Assembly: GCA_947474435.1 (NCBI GenBank)
Contig: CANJII010000020.1
Location: forward strand, 1 to 61,105
Direction of reading: 5' to 3'
Source of the DNA: Chitinophagaceae bacterium
GTDB taxonomy: Bacteria; Bacteroidota; Bacteroidia; Chitinophagales; UBA10324
Length of the DNA stretch: 61,105 nt
Shown here: positions 36,167 to 46,794 of the stretch, piece after piece
Layout of the letters: every line of letters begins with the position of its first letter
How positions within the stretch are numbered: the first letter of the stretch is position 1
Notes under the pieces: generated by a model
Told to the model about the DNA's origin: nothing
Seen by the model: only the letters and a program-made list of their open reading frames with translations
Database searches by the model: none
Position numbers and translations under genes: made by a program

Positions 36167-39100
36167 ATGAAAAAAATAACTTGCTTTTCATTTTTCATTT
36201 TTCACTTTTCATTTTTCAGTTCGGCTCAATCATTTGATGCCAACAGGCCACCCAATGAATTCAGAAGTAAAAGCAATCCATTGTATTGGAAAAATAAAAT
36301 GCCCGATGCAGCCTACTGGCAGCAGGATGTGTATTATAAAATTGATGCAACCATTGATGAAGACTCAGATATAATTTCAGGAAACGAAACGCTGAAGTAC
36401 TGGAACAATTCACCGGACACTTTAACTTATGTGTACTTCCATTTGTATCAGAACATGACATTAAAAGGCGGACCGCAAGCCAACCTTGTAAGGAATAATA
36501 AGGTAAATGAAAAATTCGGGAAGTATGAAGCACAAGGTTTGGGTTGCAAAATGGAAAGTATAAAATCAAATGGTGTTGAGTTAAAAACTGAATGGGATTA
36601 TACATTGGTGAAAGTTTATTTACCAAAAGCATTGTTGCCAAACGACAGTACTTCATTTGATATAATATTTAAAACATACTGGGATAAAGGAAGCGAGCGC
36701 AGACGGTTTAAAGAACTGAATTCGTGGGGCTACTCGCAATACGATGGCGTGCACTGGTATCCGCGCATTTGTGTGTATGACCGCAAGTTTGGCTGGGACA
36801 CCAATCAGCATTTAGGAAAGGAATTTTATGGCGACTTTGGAACTTTTGAAGTGAGTTTGAATTTTGCCAAACATTTTATTGTGGAAGCAACCGGAGCATT
36901 GCAAAATGAAAAAGAGGTGATGCCTGATGACCTGAGAGCTAAACTGGATATAAAAAACTTTTTCAACAAGGCCTGGAATTCTGAACCATCAGTTATTATT
37001 CCTTATGTAAAAGGAGAAAGAAAATTATGGAAGTATTACGCAGAAAATGTGCATGACTTTTCTTTTACTGCTGACCCGACTTATCGCATTGGAGAAACAA
37101 TATGTAAACCCGCAGGATACACCGGAGAAGGAATCAGAATCATCGCCATGTGTCGCGAACCTCATTGTGCAGGATGGAGAACAGTAACACAATTCGGGGC
37201 ATTGGTAGTAAAAACTTATTCAAAAGATTTCGGAATGTATGCATGGCCCAAACTTGTAATATGTGATGCAGAAGATGGAATGGAATACAATATGCTGAAT
37301 TTAGATGGGGGATGGGAACCAAACAATTATGATTTGATTGCACACGAAGCTGGTCATGAATGGTTTTATGGAATGGTGGGAAGCAATGAAACTTACAGAG
37401 CATCATTGGATGAAGGCTTCACACAGTTTATTGAATCGTGGTGCCTGCCGAAGATAACAGGTGATTACATGCCACTCGGATATCAGAAAAAAGGATATTA
37501 CAATCATTTTAAAGATTCATTATTGGTTCGTGATGGCGAAGTGTATCTCGGTTATATGAATGATGCTGTTAAGAATGCGGATGATTTGCTCAATACGCAC
37601 AGCGATATGTTTAATGGAGCGTTGGCACATGGCGGAGGGTACCGTCATGTTTATTTTAAGACTGCTACTATGCTCTGGAATTTGCAATATGTGTTGGGCG
37701 ATTCGTTGTTCAGCAATTCGATGAAACATTATTTCAATCAATGGAAATTCTGTCATCCGTATTTTGAAGATTTTCGGAACAGTATCATACAATACACGCA
37801 TGTTGATTTGAATTGGTTTTTTGATCAGTGGATGGAAACCACAAAAAATATTGATTACAAAGTATGCAGTGTAAAAAAAACAAAGGGCATTCCGGCTATG
37901 TATGACATTACATTCAAACGAAAAGCAAGAATGCAAATGCCAATTGATTTTTCAGTTGAAACAAAGGGTGGCAAAACACAACTCTACACTGTACCGAATA
38001 CCTGGTTTGCAAAATCGTCTGATGCAACTATACTTCCGAAATGGTATGGATGGGATAAATTAAATCCGACTTACACGGCAACCATTGCTTCTTCATCTAA
38101 AATAAAAAATATAACGATTGACCCGAGCAATCGGTTGGCTGATGTTTACATGCCGAACAATAGTTGGAAGTGTTCAACCAAGTGGAAATTTGATTCGCAG
38201 ATTTCAAACCCTAATGACTGGAAGCATTATGTAATAAAATGGCGACCTGATGTTTGGTACAATGCTGTTGATGGAATTAAACCCGGCATGCACTTCGAAG
38301 GAGATTACATGAAATGGCGTCATGTTTTTGATTTGAATGTATGGTGGAATTCAAAATTGCTGCAGCAACAAACTTTTGATTATGGATTATCTGAAAATCA
38401 ATTGAATAATATTTTTCCAGTTTCATTTACATTCGATTATAAAGACAACATTAAACTTTTTCCGAAATATTTTAATTGGTATTTAAGTGGAGGAAACAAT
38501 GAAGGATTAACAAGAGGAAAAATTGGAATGGAAATTTTGACCGGAAAGAATGATGTTTTCAATATTTTCCTTCAAGGAATGAAAAGAAATGCGAATGGAG
38601 AATTTTCATATATAGCAGAATATCAAGATAGCCAGAACAAGTACTTATTATTCGAAGATGAATGGTCGAAAAGTAATTGGAATAACACAGTGAACATTGA
38701 TTGGAAACACAACTTCAATTACATTGGAGGAAGCAGTAGTTTGAAAATGAATTTGAGAAATTCATCACTTTTTAATAGTTACCAAAGAAAAAACGCCGTT
38801 AGTCCACCAAGTCTGGAAACAAATTATTCATGGTTGAATGCTGAACTCATCAATCACAATAAGTTTTGGAAATTTGACATTGATACCCGTGTGTTCGCAC
38901 AATACACAACTGGAACAATTTCTGAAGAAAGTAAATTGTGGTTGAGCGGAAATAATCCTGAAAGAATGATGGATGATAAATTCACTCGCAGTGTCGGATA
39001 CTTTCCTGCTGCGTGGACTCAGTTTGGTTCCGGCATTAATCATTTTCAGGACGGTGGTGGATTAAATTTGCGTGGCTATGCCGGATACCTGGCACCTGAA

Positions 39101-39472
39101 AGTATCAATGGAGAAATTGTTGCTTCATACAAAGGAAACAGCGGGGCTTCTGTTAGTGCTGAAGTTCAGTTCGACCGATTGTTTTCACTAACACCAAAAC
39201 TTACACGAAACTCATTCAAGTTTGAGCCCTATCTTTTTGCCGATGCTGGTTTAATCTCAATAAAAACTAATAAAGATTTTGAATACCTGATGCCGATGCG
39301 TGCTGATGCCGGACTCGGTTGCTTGCTCACGATTAAACGGTTTTTCAAATTAGAAGAAATAAAAGTATTTACCATTCGCGCTGATTTTCCATTCTTTGTT
39401 TCATCGCTTCCATATGAAGATACAAACTACATTGATTTCAGGTGGATGATTGGAATAGGTAAGAGTTTTTAA
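36167..39472 (+). CDS. M1 family metallopeptidase fused to a C-terminal outer-membrane beta-barrel
   Basis: 1101 aa from ATG 36167 (an in-frame upstream start would give an extra 11 residues before the signal peptide). Signal peptide 1-21 (FHFSFFSSAQ). The M1 domain covers about 60-560: zinc motif HEAGH at 393-397, third ligand Glu416 in SLDEGFTQF. A short beta-domain at about 570-640 follows. Residues about 660-1101 alternate like beta-strands and carry LRGY at 968-971 in a Gly-rich turn, resembling the Omp85/TpsB L6 (V/L)RG(F/Y) motif about 130 residues before the end, and end in a terminal Phe (WMIGIGKSF). A peptidase held at the outer membrane is inferred. Confidence 0.85.
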   Translation: MKKITCFSFFIFHFSFFSSAQSFDANRPPNEFRSKSNPLYWKNKMPDAAYWQQDVYYKIDATIDEDSDIISGNETLKYWNNSPDTLTYVYFHLYQNMTLKGGPQANLVRNNKVNEKFGKYEAQGLGCKMESIKSNGVELKTEWDYTLVKVYLPKALLPNDSTSFDIIFKTYWDKGSERRRFKELNSWGYSQYDGVHWYPRICVYDRKFGWDTNQHLGKEFYGDFGTFEVSLNFAKHFIVEATGALQNEKEVMPDDLRAKLDIKNFFNKAWNSEPSVIIPYVKGERKLWKYYAENVHDFSFTADPTYRIGETICKPAGYTGEGIRIIAMCREPHCAGWRTVTQFGALVVKTYSKDFGMYAWPKLVICDAEDGMEYNMLNLDGGWEPNNYDLIAHEAGHEWFYGMVGSNETYRASLDEGFTQFIESWCLPKITGDYMPLGYQKKGYYNHFKDSLLVRDGEVYLGYMNDAVKNADDLLNTHSDMFNGALAHGGGYRHVYFKTATMLWNLQYVLGDSLFSNSMKHYFNQWKFCHPYFEDFRNSIIQYTHVDLNWFFDQWMETTKNIDYKVCSVKKTKGIPAMYDITFKRKARMQMPIDFSVETKGGKTQLYTVPNTWFAKSSDATILPKWYGWDKLNPTYTATIASSSKIKNITIDPSNRLADVYMPNNSWKCSTKWKFDSQISNPNDWKHYVIKWRPDVWYNAVDGIKPGMHFEGDYMKWRHVFDLNVWWNSKLLQQQTFDYGLSENQLNNIFPVSFTFDYKDNIKLFPKYFNWYLSGGNNEGLTRGKIGMEILTGKNDVFNIFLQGMKRNANGEFSYIAEYQDSQNKYLLFEDEWSKSNWNNTVNIDWKHNFNYIGGSSSLKMNLRNSSLFNSYQRKNAVSPPSLETNYSWLNAELINHNKFWKFDIDTRVFAQYTTGTISEESKLWLSGNNPERMMDDKFTRSVGYFPAAWTQFGSGINHFQDGGGLNLRGYAGYLAPESINGEIVASYKGNSGASVSAEVQFDRLFSLTPKLTRNSFKFEPYLFADAGLISIKTNKDFEYLMPMRADAGLGCLLTIKRFFKLEEIKVFTIRADFPFFVSSLPYEDTNYIDFRWMIGIGKSF

Positions 39473-39494
39473 AAAGGAAAATTTTAAAAATCAC

Positions 39495-40727
39495 ATGACA
39501 TTAATCCTTAAGAATATTGCGTTGCATTTTTTTATAGTGAATTTATTTATTATGATTTCTTCAGTTTGTGTTTTTGCTCAATCACCGTTGTTAAATCAAA
39601 CAAATGAACAGGAAGAAAATTATATTTCTTCACCTTCACATTTTAAAAATAACAGCAGGCAGTTTGTTTCAGAATGGTATAACTACGGCCGAACAATTAA
39701 GAATGGAGGAGGCAATTGCCAGTATTATAAAAATTATTTATTCCCGGATTCAACGGTGAAAGCAAATTTCTCAAACGATGTTTCAGGGGTATGGAAGCAT
39801 TCGTATGGTGAAGTATGCGACCCTTCATCGCCAGCCTTAGATAGTAATACACTCATTGGTGCTTTTGCATCCTATACACTTGATTCCATTGCTCTTCAAT
39901 ATAAATATTTTCGTTTTCAAAATCAGGCTCCTGATACATTGGTGTTTCAGATTTATAAAAATGACCGGATAGATTTTTTTGAAAATCCTTTTAACGACTC
40001 AAGAAGCATGGCGCGTGTCAATTACAATTACCTGCTTCGCAAAGGAGATACTTCAAGTTATGAATTCACAGTTTTGCTTAGTAATAATGACACATCAACC
40101 ATAAATCAAAGCACAATGTATCTTCCGGTTGGTCTTAGTATCAATGCAGGACAAAAAGTTGCCGCTGTGGTTACTTACTATCCCGGAAATGCATTTTCAA
40201 TAGGTGATACAATAGATCCGAACATGCAGGCAGTTAACCGTATTAATGCTTTTGCAATTTATGATTTCAAAGACTTTGATAATACTTACAATAAATATTT
40301 TTTTAACAACGGATTACTTGCAACCAACGAGGTGAGATATAATTATGACACTCTGGGATGGAATGGAAAATTTATTCCGGGAACGGCATACAGCAACGGA
40401 TATTATCATTTAGATATGAGTTTCAAACTATCAAGTAATTATGTTGGATTGAATAATTTAATGACAAGCGATATAAAATTTAATTTGTTTCCATCAGTGG
40501 TTTCTGAAAATGAAAATTCAATACTGCAAATTCAAAGCAATAAGAATCAGAATGCAGAAATAAAAATCGTTGATCTTTCCGGTAAAAATATTTATGAATT
40601 CAGCACAGCTCTTCAAACAGGAACTACTAAAATTTCATTGCCTGTTAATTATTTTAATTCAGGGATATACCTCGTTATAGTGAGCGTGAACGGAATGAAG
40701 GGAATCAAAAAGCTGATAAAAATTTAA
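39495..40727 (+). CDS. T9SS cargo protein with type A sorting domain
   Basis: 410 aa. Signal peptide about 1-29 (SSVCVFAQ). The body (~30-325) is not recognised; it is predicted beta-rich and soluble. The C-terminal ~85 residues form a type A T9SS sorting domain: FNLFPSVVSENENSILQIQS, a KIVDLSGKNIYEF strand and the closing SGIYLVIVSVNGMKGIKKL. It lies 22 bases after the M1-barrel gene, so may be cotranscribed with it. Confidence 0.85.
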   Translation: MTLILKNIALHFFIVNLFIMISSVCVFAQSPLLNQTNEQEENYISSPSHFKNNSRQFVSEWYNYGRTIKNGGGNCQYYKNYLFPDSTVKANFSNDVSGVWKHSYGEVCDPSSPALDSNTLIGAFASYTLDSIALQYKYFRFQNQAPDTLVFQIYKNDRIDFFENPFNDSRSMARVNYNYLLRKGDTSSYEFTVLLSNNDTSTINQSTMYLPVGLSINAGQKVAAVVTYYPGNAFSIGDTIDPNMQAVNRINAFAIYDFKDFDNTYNKYFFNNGLLATNEVRYNYDTLGWNGKFIPGTAYSNGYYHLDMSFKLSSNYVGLNNLMTSDIKFNLFPSVVSENENSILQIQSNKNQNAEIKIVDLSGKNIYEFSTALQTGTTKISLPVNYFNSGIYLVIVSVNGMKGIKKLIKI

Positions 40728-40859
40728 TCCTTTATCATAATATAAAAGATGCAGAAACAACTAAGTGCCTGTCGCTGTTTTTTTTGAATAGGTAAGCAAA
40801 ACGAAATCTTCGTATTTGTTGTCAACCTTTTTTTCTACTTTTAGTCAATCAATTTTCAG

Positions 40860-43800
40860 ATGAAGAACATTTTTAAAATAGTATTATTCATCCAGTTCAT
40901 TTTCGCATTTCAGATATCTGCTCATGAAGGGGTTCCTGGTGTTAGTCAGCAACTGCATTTCCGCGAAAACAAAAACCAGTGGGATTCAAGAATAAACTTC
41001 ATCGGATTTTTAAATGGCGGTTGTATTTATTTAGAAAATAACACCATCACTTTTAAATTATTTGACGGCAACGATTTACAAAAACTGCACCCGCGAAAAG
41101 ATCCGGATGTAACACTTCACGGGCATATTTATAAAATGCATTTTATCGATGCTAATCCGAATCCTGTAATTGTAAAAGAATCGCCTTCTCCTGAATACTA
41201 TAATTATTTTATTGGTAACGATCCTTCCAGGTGGGCAAGTGAAGTGAAACAATTTCAATCCATCACTTATTTAAACCTGTATCCGTATATTGATTTTAAA
41301 GTATATGGAATGGGATTGACCATGAAGTATGATTTTATCGTTCATGCCGGAGGAAATGTAAACGATATAAAAATTTCTTATGAAGGAACTGATGAAATGA
41401 ATGTTTCAAACAGTTGTGTTCACATTAAAACTTCGGTCGGAGAAATTATTGAAGCTCCACCATTCTCTTATCAAAAAACAGATTGGAATATAGCGCAGGT
41501 AAAATGCAAGTACGAACTGAACAATAATTTATTGAAATTTAAACTGATAGAAAATTATAATTCGTCAAAAGATTTAATCATTGATCCAACACTTGTATTC
41601 TCAACTTATACAGGTTCAACAGCCGATAACTTTGGATACACAGCAACTTATGACGATGCCGGAAATTTATACATGGGTGGTTATGTAAATACAGTTCAGT
41701 TCGGTGGTGCTTATCCAACAACTGCAGGTGCATTTCAGATAGCCTTTGGAGGCGGCACCAGTACAAGCGGAATTCAGTTCCCGTGCGATATGGGTATTAC
41801 TAAATTCAACGCTACAGGAACCGCCTTAATCTATTCAACATATCTCGGCGGAAACGATAATGAAACACCGCATAGTTTATTCGTTAATACCAACAATCAA
41901 CTTTGTGTTTATGGAAGAACCTATTCACCCAATTTTCCGGTAACAGCAGGAGCTTATGACCCAACATATAATGGTGATGCTGACATGTCAGTAACAGTTT
42001 TTAATTTAAATGGAACTGCCTTAATTGGTTCAACATACATAGGTGGAACCGGAATGGATGGTGTAAATTATGATCCGACAGAATACTTACTTGGCAATCT
42101 GAAATTTAATTATGGTGATGATGCACGGGGCGAAATAATATGTGACCTTGCAAATAATATTTATGTTGGTTCTTGTACCTACTCTTCAAATTTTCCTGTT
42201 ACACCCGGCGCATTTCAAACAGCTTATGGTGGAATGCAGGATGGTTGTGTATTCAAATTGAATGCAAACTGCACAACACTCATTTACTCCTCTTATCTTG
42301 GCGGGAATCAGGATGATGCTTGTTATTCCGTTGCTTTAAAACTGGATAACAGTGTGTATGCAACGGGGGGGACTATGAGTACAAATTTCCCAACTATAGC
42401 CGGCAGTGTGAATACCGTTTACATGGGTGGATTGTTTGATGGTTTTTTATGTCATATTAATCCGTCGGGAACAACTTTATTAAGCTCAACATATTTAGGA
42501 ACACCTGATGCCGACCAATCTTACAATGTAAAATTGGATGAGGCAGAAGATGTTTTTGTTGTAGGATGTTCGGAAGGAGATTTCCCGGTTTCGGCAGGAG
42601 TTTACAGTAATCCGAACAGCGGACAGTTTATTGCTAAACTGGATCCGAATCTTTCAACTATAATTTTATCAACTGTTTTTGGTAATGGGAATGGGCTCAC
42701 CAATATTTCTCCAACCGCTTTTTTAGTTGATACCTGTGGAAATATTTATGTGTGTGGGTGGGGAACAAATCAGGCCGGCACATTTGGTCATGCAACTGAT
42801 ATAACCAATATGCCATTAACAGCAGATGCTTTTCAAAGCACAACTGATGGAACCGATTTTTATATCATCGCTTTCAGTAGTGATGCGCAACAACTTTTGT
42901 ATGGAACTTATTTCGGGGGCAATGGTGGAATAGAACATGTTGATGGTGGCACCAGCCGGTTCGACCGAAGAGGAATAATTTATGAAGCAATTTGTGCTGG
43001 ATGTGGTGGAAACTCTTTGACACCAACTACTCCCGGAGTTTGGAGCAATACAAACAACAGTCTGAACTGCAACGAACTTGGCTTCAAAATGGAACTCGAT
43101 TTATTTGAAGTAACAGCACAGGCACTTGCAAATCCTGCTGCGACAGGGTGTACACCTTTAACTGTTGATTTTGAAAACAACAGTGTAAATGCCACCTGGT
43201 ATTTCTGGGATTTTGGAACGGCCAACGCCGGAGATACCTCACATTTATTTGAACCTACATTTACTTTTACAGTTCCGGGCACCTACACAATTATGCTGAT
43301 TGCTGATAATCCTTCAAGTTGTTTCGGCGCTGATACTGCTTATACAACAGTTATAGTTCTGAATACAAATGTGAATGCAAATTTTAATACAGTTGTAACT
43401 GATTTATGCGATTCAGTAATCGTAAATTTTTCAGGAACAAGTTCAGGGGCATCCACCCAATTCTTCTGGACATTTGGTGATGGGTCAATTGGTACAGGTC
43501 AAAACATTACACATGTATATTACAACGACAGTGTAGGAGTTATAACTTACACCATCACACTTATAATTTATGATTCAACTGCATGCAATCCGGGCGATAC
43601 CGTTTCGCAAACAATAACTGTTTCTCCTAAAGTTGAAGCCGGAATAGGTAATCCCGATTTTATTGGATGTGCGCCACTGTTTTGCAGTTTCTTTTATGTT
43701 GGTCAATCACAAACATCTGTTGTTTGGGATTTTGGTGATGGTACGCCAACTTCAAATTCTCAAAATCCATTGCATACTTATTTAAATCCCGGAGTTTATA

Positions 43801-44396
43801 CTGTAACAGTTATTGGTTTTAATCCTGTTGCCTGTAACCTTACTGATACTGCCACAAGTACTGTTACTGTTTTTCCACCACCACCCGTTCCATCTTTCAC
43901 TGCTTCTCCAACAACAATCATGTTGTTTGAATCAATCGCATTTACCAATTTAACAATAAATGGAATTAATTATTTATGGGATTTTGGCGATGGAATGAAT
44001 TCAACCGAATTCAGCCCCACTCATGCCTACGAAGATGGAGGAGAGTTTACAGTCTGTTTATCAGTAAACACTTCTACTACCTGTCCTGATTCGGTATGTA
44101 AAAAAGTAATTGTTTTATTACCACAGGCAGTTGATGTTCCAAATGCATTCTCACCGAATGGTGATGGATTTAATGATATACTTTATGTACGCGGTCAAGG
44201 AATTACCGATTTTATTTTCAAAGTATTTAATCGATGGGGTGAAAAAGTTTTTGAAACCAATGACCTAAGTATTGGGTGGGATGGAATATATAAAACCAAA
44301 CCACAAGACATGGATGTATATGTATGGGAATTAAATGCAACACTTGAAGATGGTGCCAGAGTGGTGCGTAGTGGAAATGTTTCGTTATTAAGATAA
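40860..44396 (+). CDS. Giant secreted SBBP/PKD protein with gliding-type (T9SS type B) C-terminus
   Basis: 1178 aa. Signal peptide 1-21. An N-terminal DUF7948-like domain (~28-245) with LHFRENKNQWDSRINFIG and SRWASEVKQF precedes SBBP beta-propeller repeats (~245-740) with recurrent SSTYLGG and NFPVT motifs. Four PKD domains (~750-1095) each contain WDFG(D/T) and xHxY-like patterns. The gliding C-terminal domain starts at DVPNAFSPNGDGFNDILYV and includes FNRWGEKVFET. Type B domains need a PorP/SprF-type partner, and one is encoded 8 bases downstream. Probably a surface-exposed adhesin-like structure. Confidence 0.93.
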   Translation: MKNIFKIVLFIQFIFAFQISAHEGVPGVSQQLHFRENKNQWDSRINFIGFLNGGCIYLENNTITFKLFDGNDLQKLHPRKDPDVTLHGHIYKMHFIDANPNPVIVKESPSPEYYNYFIGNDPSRWASEVKQFQSITYLNLYPYIDFKVYGMGLTMKYDFIVHAGGNVNDIKISYEGTDEMNVSNSCVHIKTSVGEIIEAPPFSYQKTDWNIAQVKCKYELNNNLLKFKLIENYNSSKDLIIDPTLVFSTYTGSTADNFGYTATYDDAGNLYMGGYVNTVQFGGAYPTTAGAFQIAFGGGTSTSGIQFPCDMGITKFNATGTALIYSTYLGGNDNETPHSLFVNTNNQLCVYGRTYSPNFPVTAGAYDPTYNGDADMSVTVFNLNGTALIGSTYIGGTGMDGVNYDPTEYLLGNLKFNYGDDARGEIICDLANNIYVGSCTYSSNFPVTPGAFQTAYGGMQDGCVFKLNANCTTLIYSSYLGGNQDDACYSVALKLDNSVYATGGTMSTNFPTIAGSVNTVYMGGLFDGFLCHINPSGTTLLSSTYLGTPDADQSYNVKLDEAEDVFVVGCSEGDFPVSAGVYSNPNSGQFIAKLDPNLSTIILSTVFGNGNGLTNISPTAFLVDTCGNIYVCGWGTNQAGTFGHATDITNMPLTADAFQSTTDGTDFYIIAFSSDAQQLLYGTYFGGNGGIEHVDGGTSRFDRRGIIYEAICAGCGGNSLTPTTPGVWSNTNNSLNCNELGFKMELDLFEVTAQALANPAATGCTPLTVDFENNSVNATWYFWDFGTANAGDTSHLFEPTFTFTVPGTYTIMLIADNPSSCFGADTAYTTVIVLNTNVNANFNTVVTDLCDSVIVNFSGTSSGASTQFFWTFGDGSIGTGQNITHVYYNDSVGVITYTITLIIYDSTACNPGDTVSQTITVSPKVEAGIGNPDFIGCAPLFCSFFYVGQSQTSVVWDFGDGTPTSNSQNPLHTYLNPGVYTVTVIGFNPVACNLTDTATSTVTVFPPPPVPSFTASPTTIMLFESIAFTNLTINGINYLWDFGDGMNSTEFSPTHAYEDGGEFTVCLSVNTSTTCPDSVCKKVIVLLPQAVDVPNAFSPNGDGFNDILYVRGQGITDFIFKVFNRWGEKVFETNDLSIGWDGIYKTKPQDMDVYVWELNATLEDGARVVRSGNVSLLR

Positions 44397-44404
44397 ATGA
44401 ACAA

Positions 44405-45424
44405 ATGAAAATGAAAAATTTTTACCTGTCAGTTTTCCTTTTATTCATGAGTTTAATGCTGAAAGCACAAGACATTCATTTCTCGCAATACTATGCTTCG
44501 CCAATGACTGTTAATCCGGCTTACACCGGCATGTTCAATGGAACTTATCGTGTGGGAGCAAACTATCGCAATCAATGGGCAAGTGTTTCAGTGCCCTATA
44601 AAACTTTTGCAGCTTATGCTGATTACGGATTGCTGCATCGGCCATTTAACCGGTATTTTTTTGGTGCAGGTTTATCAATGGTAAATGATGTGGCAGGTGA
44701 TGGTGATCTTTCTGTGACAAAACTCACTGGCAACGGAGCTTTTCACTATGCAGTTGATGGCGCCAGAAACTATTATCTCTCTATTGGTTTACAGGCATCT
44801 TATATTCAAAAAAAAATTGACTGGAATAAATTGTACTTCGACCGTCAGTGGGACGATGTGAATTTTAACCGTAGTCGCCCGAGTTATGAAGCAGGCTATT
44901 CTCCGGCATTTCATTATTTTGATTTTCAGCTGGGAGCTTTGTATTCGTTTGTTGTGAATGCAAAAGTTGGTGGTTATGTGTCAGCTTCTGTTTCGCATGC
45001 ACCCCGACCTAAAGATTCCTTTTATGGTGCTGAATATAAGTTAGGAGGCAGACCTCAATTAAGTGCCGGAGTAAATGCTGATATTACAAAAGCAATTACA
45101 GTGTATCCAAGTTTCTATTACCAGAATCAAAAGAATGCATCAGAGTTACTGACGGGATTAATGGTTAGTTACAAACTTGCACCCGATGAAGAAGAAAGCA
45201 ATAAAATTTATATGGGAACTTACATTCGTTTAAAGGATGCATGGTATCCGGTTGTGGGATATGAGTTTTCAAGAATCAGAGTATTACTTAATTACGATAT
45301 TAATTATTCAGAACTGCAACCTGCCAGTCAGGGACGGGGTGCTTTAGAAATTTCAATCCAGTACATTGGCAATTTTGGAAAGCCGCCAAAAGGAATTATT
45401 GATATGCCTTGTCCGAGATTTTAA
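44405..45424 (+). CDS. PorP/SprF family type IX secretion protein
   Basis: 339 aa. Signal peptide about 1-22 (FMSLMLKAQ). The start QDIHFSQYYASPMTVNPAYTGMF-like block (DIHFSQYYASPMTVNPAY) is the PorP/SprF hallmark, with NYRNQWASV. The remainder is an outer-membrane barrel. SprF-type proteins bind type B sorting domains and are needed to secrete or anchor the neighbouring cargo. It is in an operon with the SBBP/PKD protein, so it is most likely that protein's dedicated partner. Confidence 0.94.
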   Translation: MKMKNFYLSVFLLFMSLMLKAQDIHFSQYYASPMTVNPAYTGMFNGTYRVGANYRNQWASVSVPYKTFAAYADYGLLHRPFNRYFFGAGLSMVNDVAGDGDLSVTKLTGNGAFHYAVDGARNYYLSIGLQASYIQKKIDWNKLYFDRQWDDVNFNRSRPSYEAGYSPAFHYFDFQLGALYSFVVNAKVGGYVSASVSHAPRPKDSFYGAEYKLGGRPQLSAGVNADITKAITVYPSFYYQNQKNASELLTGLMVSYKLAPDEEESNKIYMGTYIRLKDAWYPVVGYEFSRIRVLLNYDINYSELQPASQGRGALEISIQYIGNFGKPPKGIIDMPCPRF

Positions 45425-45454
45425 ATTGGAAAAATTTGTATTAAAGAATTTCTA

Positions 45455-46690
45455 TTATACTAATTCAAATACTGTAATTTCTGGAGCAATGCCAACTCTG
45501 CCAGGATAAAAAAGAAAACCCAAACCGCGGTTAACATATAATTTTTGATTTTCACTTTCATACAATCCAGCCCATTGTTTATATATCCATTGCGACGGGC
45601 TCCATTTAAATCCCGGAATTTCAAATCCAAACTGAAATCCATGAGTATGTCCGGCAAATGTTGCTGCAATGTCTTTGTAATTAGTAGTAACCTCTGCATT
45701 CCAATGTGATGGATCGTGTGAAAGCAATAATTTCAGTTTAGCATTTTCAGATCCCAGATAGGCTTTTTCTAAATTGCCATATTTCGAAAAGCCATGCAAT
45801 GCTCCCCAGTTTTCAATTCCAATAATTGCTAAATCATTCCCAGGTTCACCAATTCGAATGTGTTCGTTTAATAATAATTTCCATCCGAACTCTTTGTGCA
45901 ATGATTTTAGTTTTTCTAAATTCTCGTGTTTTGCTTCTTCAGTTTTCCATTGATAATAATCGCCATAATCATGATTTCCTAAAATGGAATAAACGCCAAG
46001 GGGTGCTTTTATTGAACTCAAACATTCTTTAAAAGCAAGTGCTTCATCATATCGGTCATTCACTAAATCGCCTGTAAAAAAAACCAAATCAGCTTTTTCA
46101 TCATTCACCATTTTAATGGCGCGCTCAATGGGTGAAGTTGATATAAATGAACCTGTATGTAAATCAGAAATCTGAATGATTTTTTTTCCAACGAAATCAA
46201 CAGGCAACCCAGGCAGTTTTAATTTTATTCGATAGACACGGTAATTAAATCCTGTTTTTACCATTCCATAAACAAAATTCATAAATAAGAAACCGGAAAC
46301 AATTATTCCTGTTTGTGAAATAAATTTTAACCGTGAAATTCCTTCCTTTGTTTTTGTTGAGCTGATAGTTTGCGAAATCCATTTCACTCCCCGAAGCGAA
46401 TCATCAGTTAATAAAAACACACTTATAATTAATTTAGAAAAGAACAAAATAAATATGGAAGCAAATAAATAGGTGCGTAAACCTGAAGGCCAATCGCGCC
46501 ACTCGCTAAGAAAAGCTGATGAGATAATTAAAATTGTTCCAGCACTTAATATCCAGAACAAAAAGTAAAAAAATCGTTTCCAGAAAACTGAAACAGAAGA
46601 CGCCAGCAGGCGCACTGATTGAAAACTATAAATGTCAACGATTAAAATTACAGAAACGAAAATCAGGAAGGGGATTAAACGAGCTTGCAT
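45455..46690 (-). CDS. Membrane-anchored metallophosphoesterase
   Basis: 411 aa from ATG 46690; the reading frame continues upstream to 46765 but the extra residues lack a signal and the internal Met begins a normal membrane helix. Four hydrophobic helices (~5-150) precede the calcineurin-like domain: QISDLHTGS (metal), FFTGDLVNDR, SILGNHDYGDYY, and HTHGFQFG with LLLSHDPSHW. It probably hydrolyses a phosphate ester in the periplasm or at the membrane; the substrate is unknown. Convergent with the PorP/SprF gene, 30 bases apart. Confidence 0.9.
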   Translation of the reverse strand: MQARLIPFLIFVSVILIVDIYSFQSVRLLASSVSVFWKRFFYFLFWILSAGTILIISSAFLSEWRDWPSGLRTYLFASIFILFFSKLIISVFLLTDDSLRGVKWISQTISSTKTKEGISRLKFISQTGIIVSGFLFMNFVYGMVKTGFNYRVYRIKLKLPGLPVDFVGKKIIQISDLHTGSFISTSPIERAIKMVNDEKADLVFFTGDLVNDRYDEALAFKECLSSIKAPLGVYSILGNHDYGDYYQWKTEEAKHENLEKLKSLHKEFGWKLLLNEHIRIGEPGNDLAIIGIENWGALHGFSKYGNLEKAYLGSENAKLKLLLSHDPSHWNAEVTTNYKDIAATFAGHTHGFQFGFEIPGFKWSPSQWIYKQWAGLYESENQKLYVNRGLGFLFYPGRVGIAPEITVFELV

Positions 46691-46794
46691 AATGAACGGT
46701 AAGATTAGGTTGCTGACGATTAATTCTGTTCGATATTTTTTACTTTGACACTTAAAAAATTTCACTCATTTTTGTGAGGCAATTCACGATTTGA

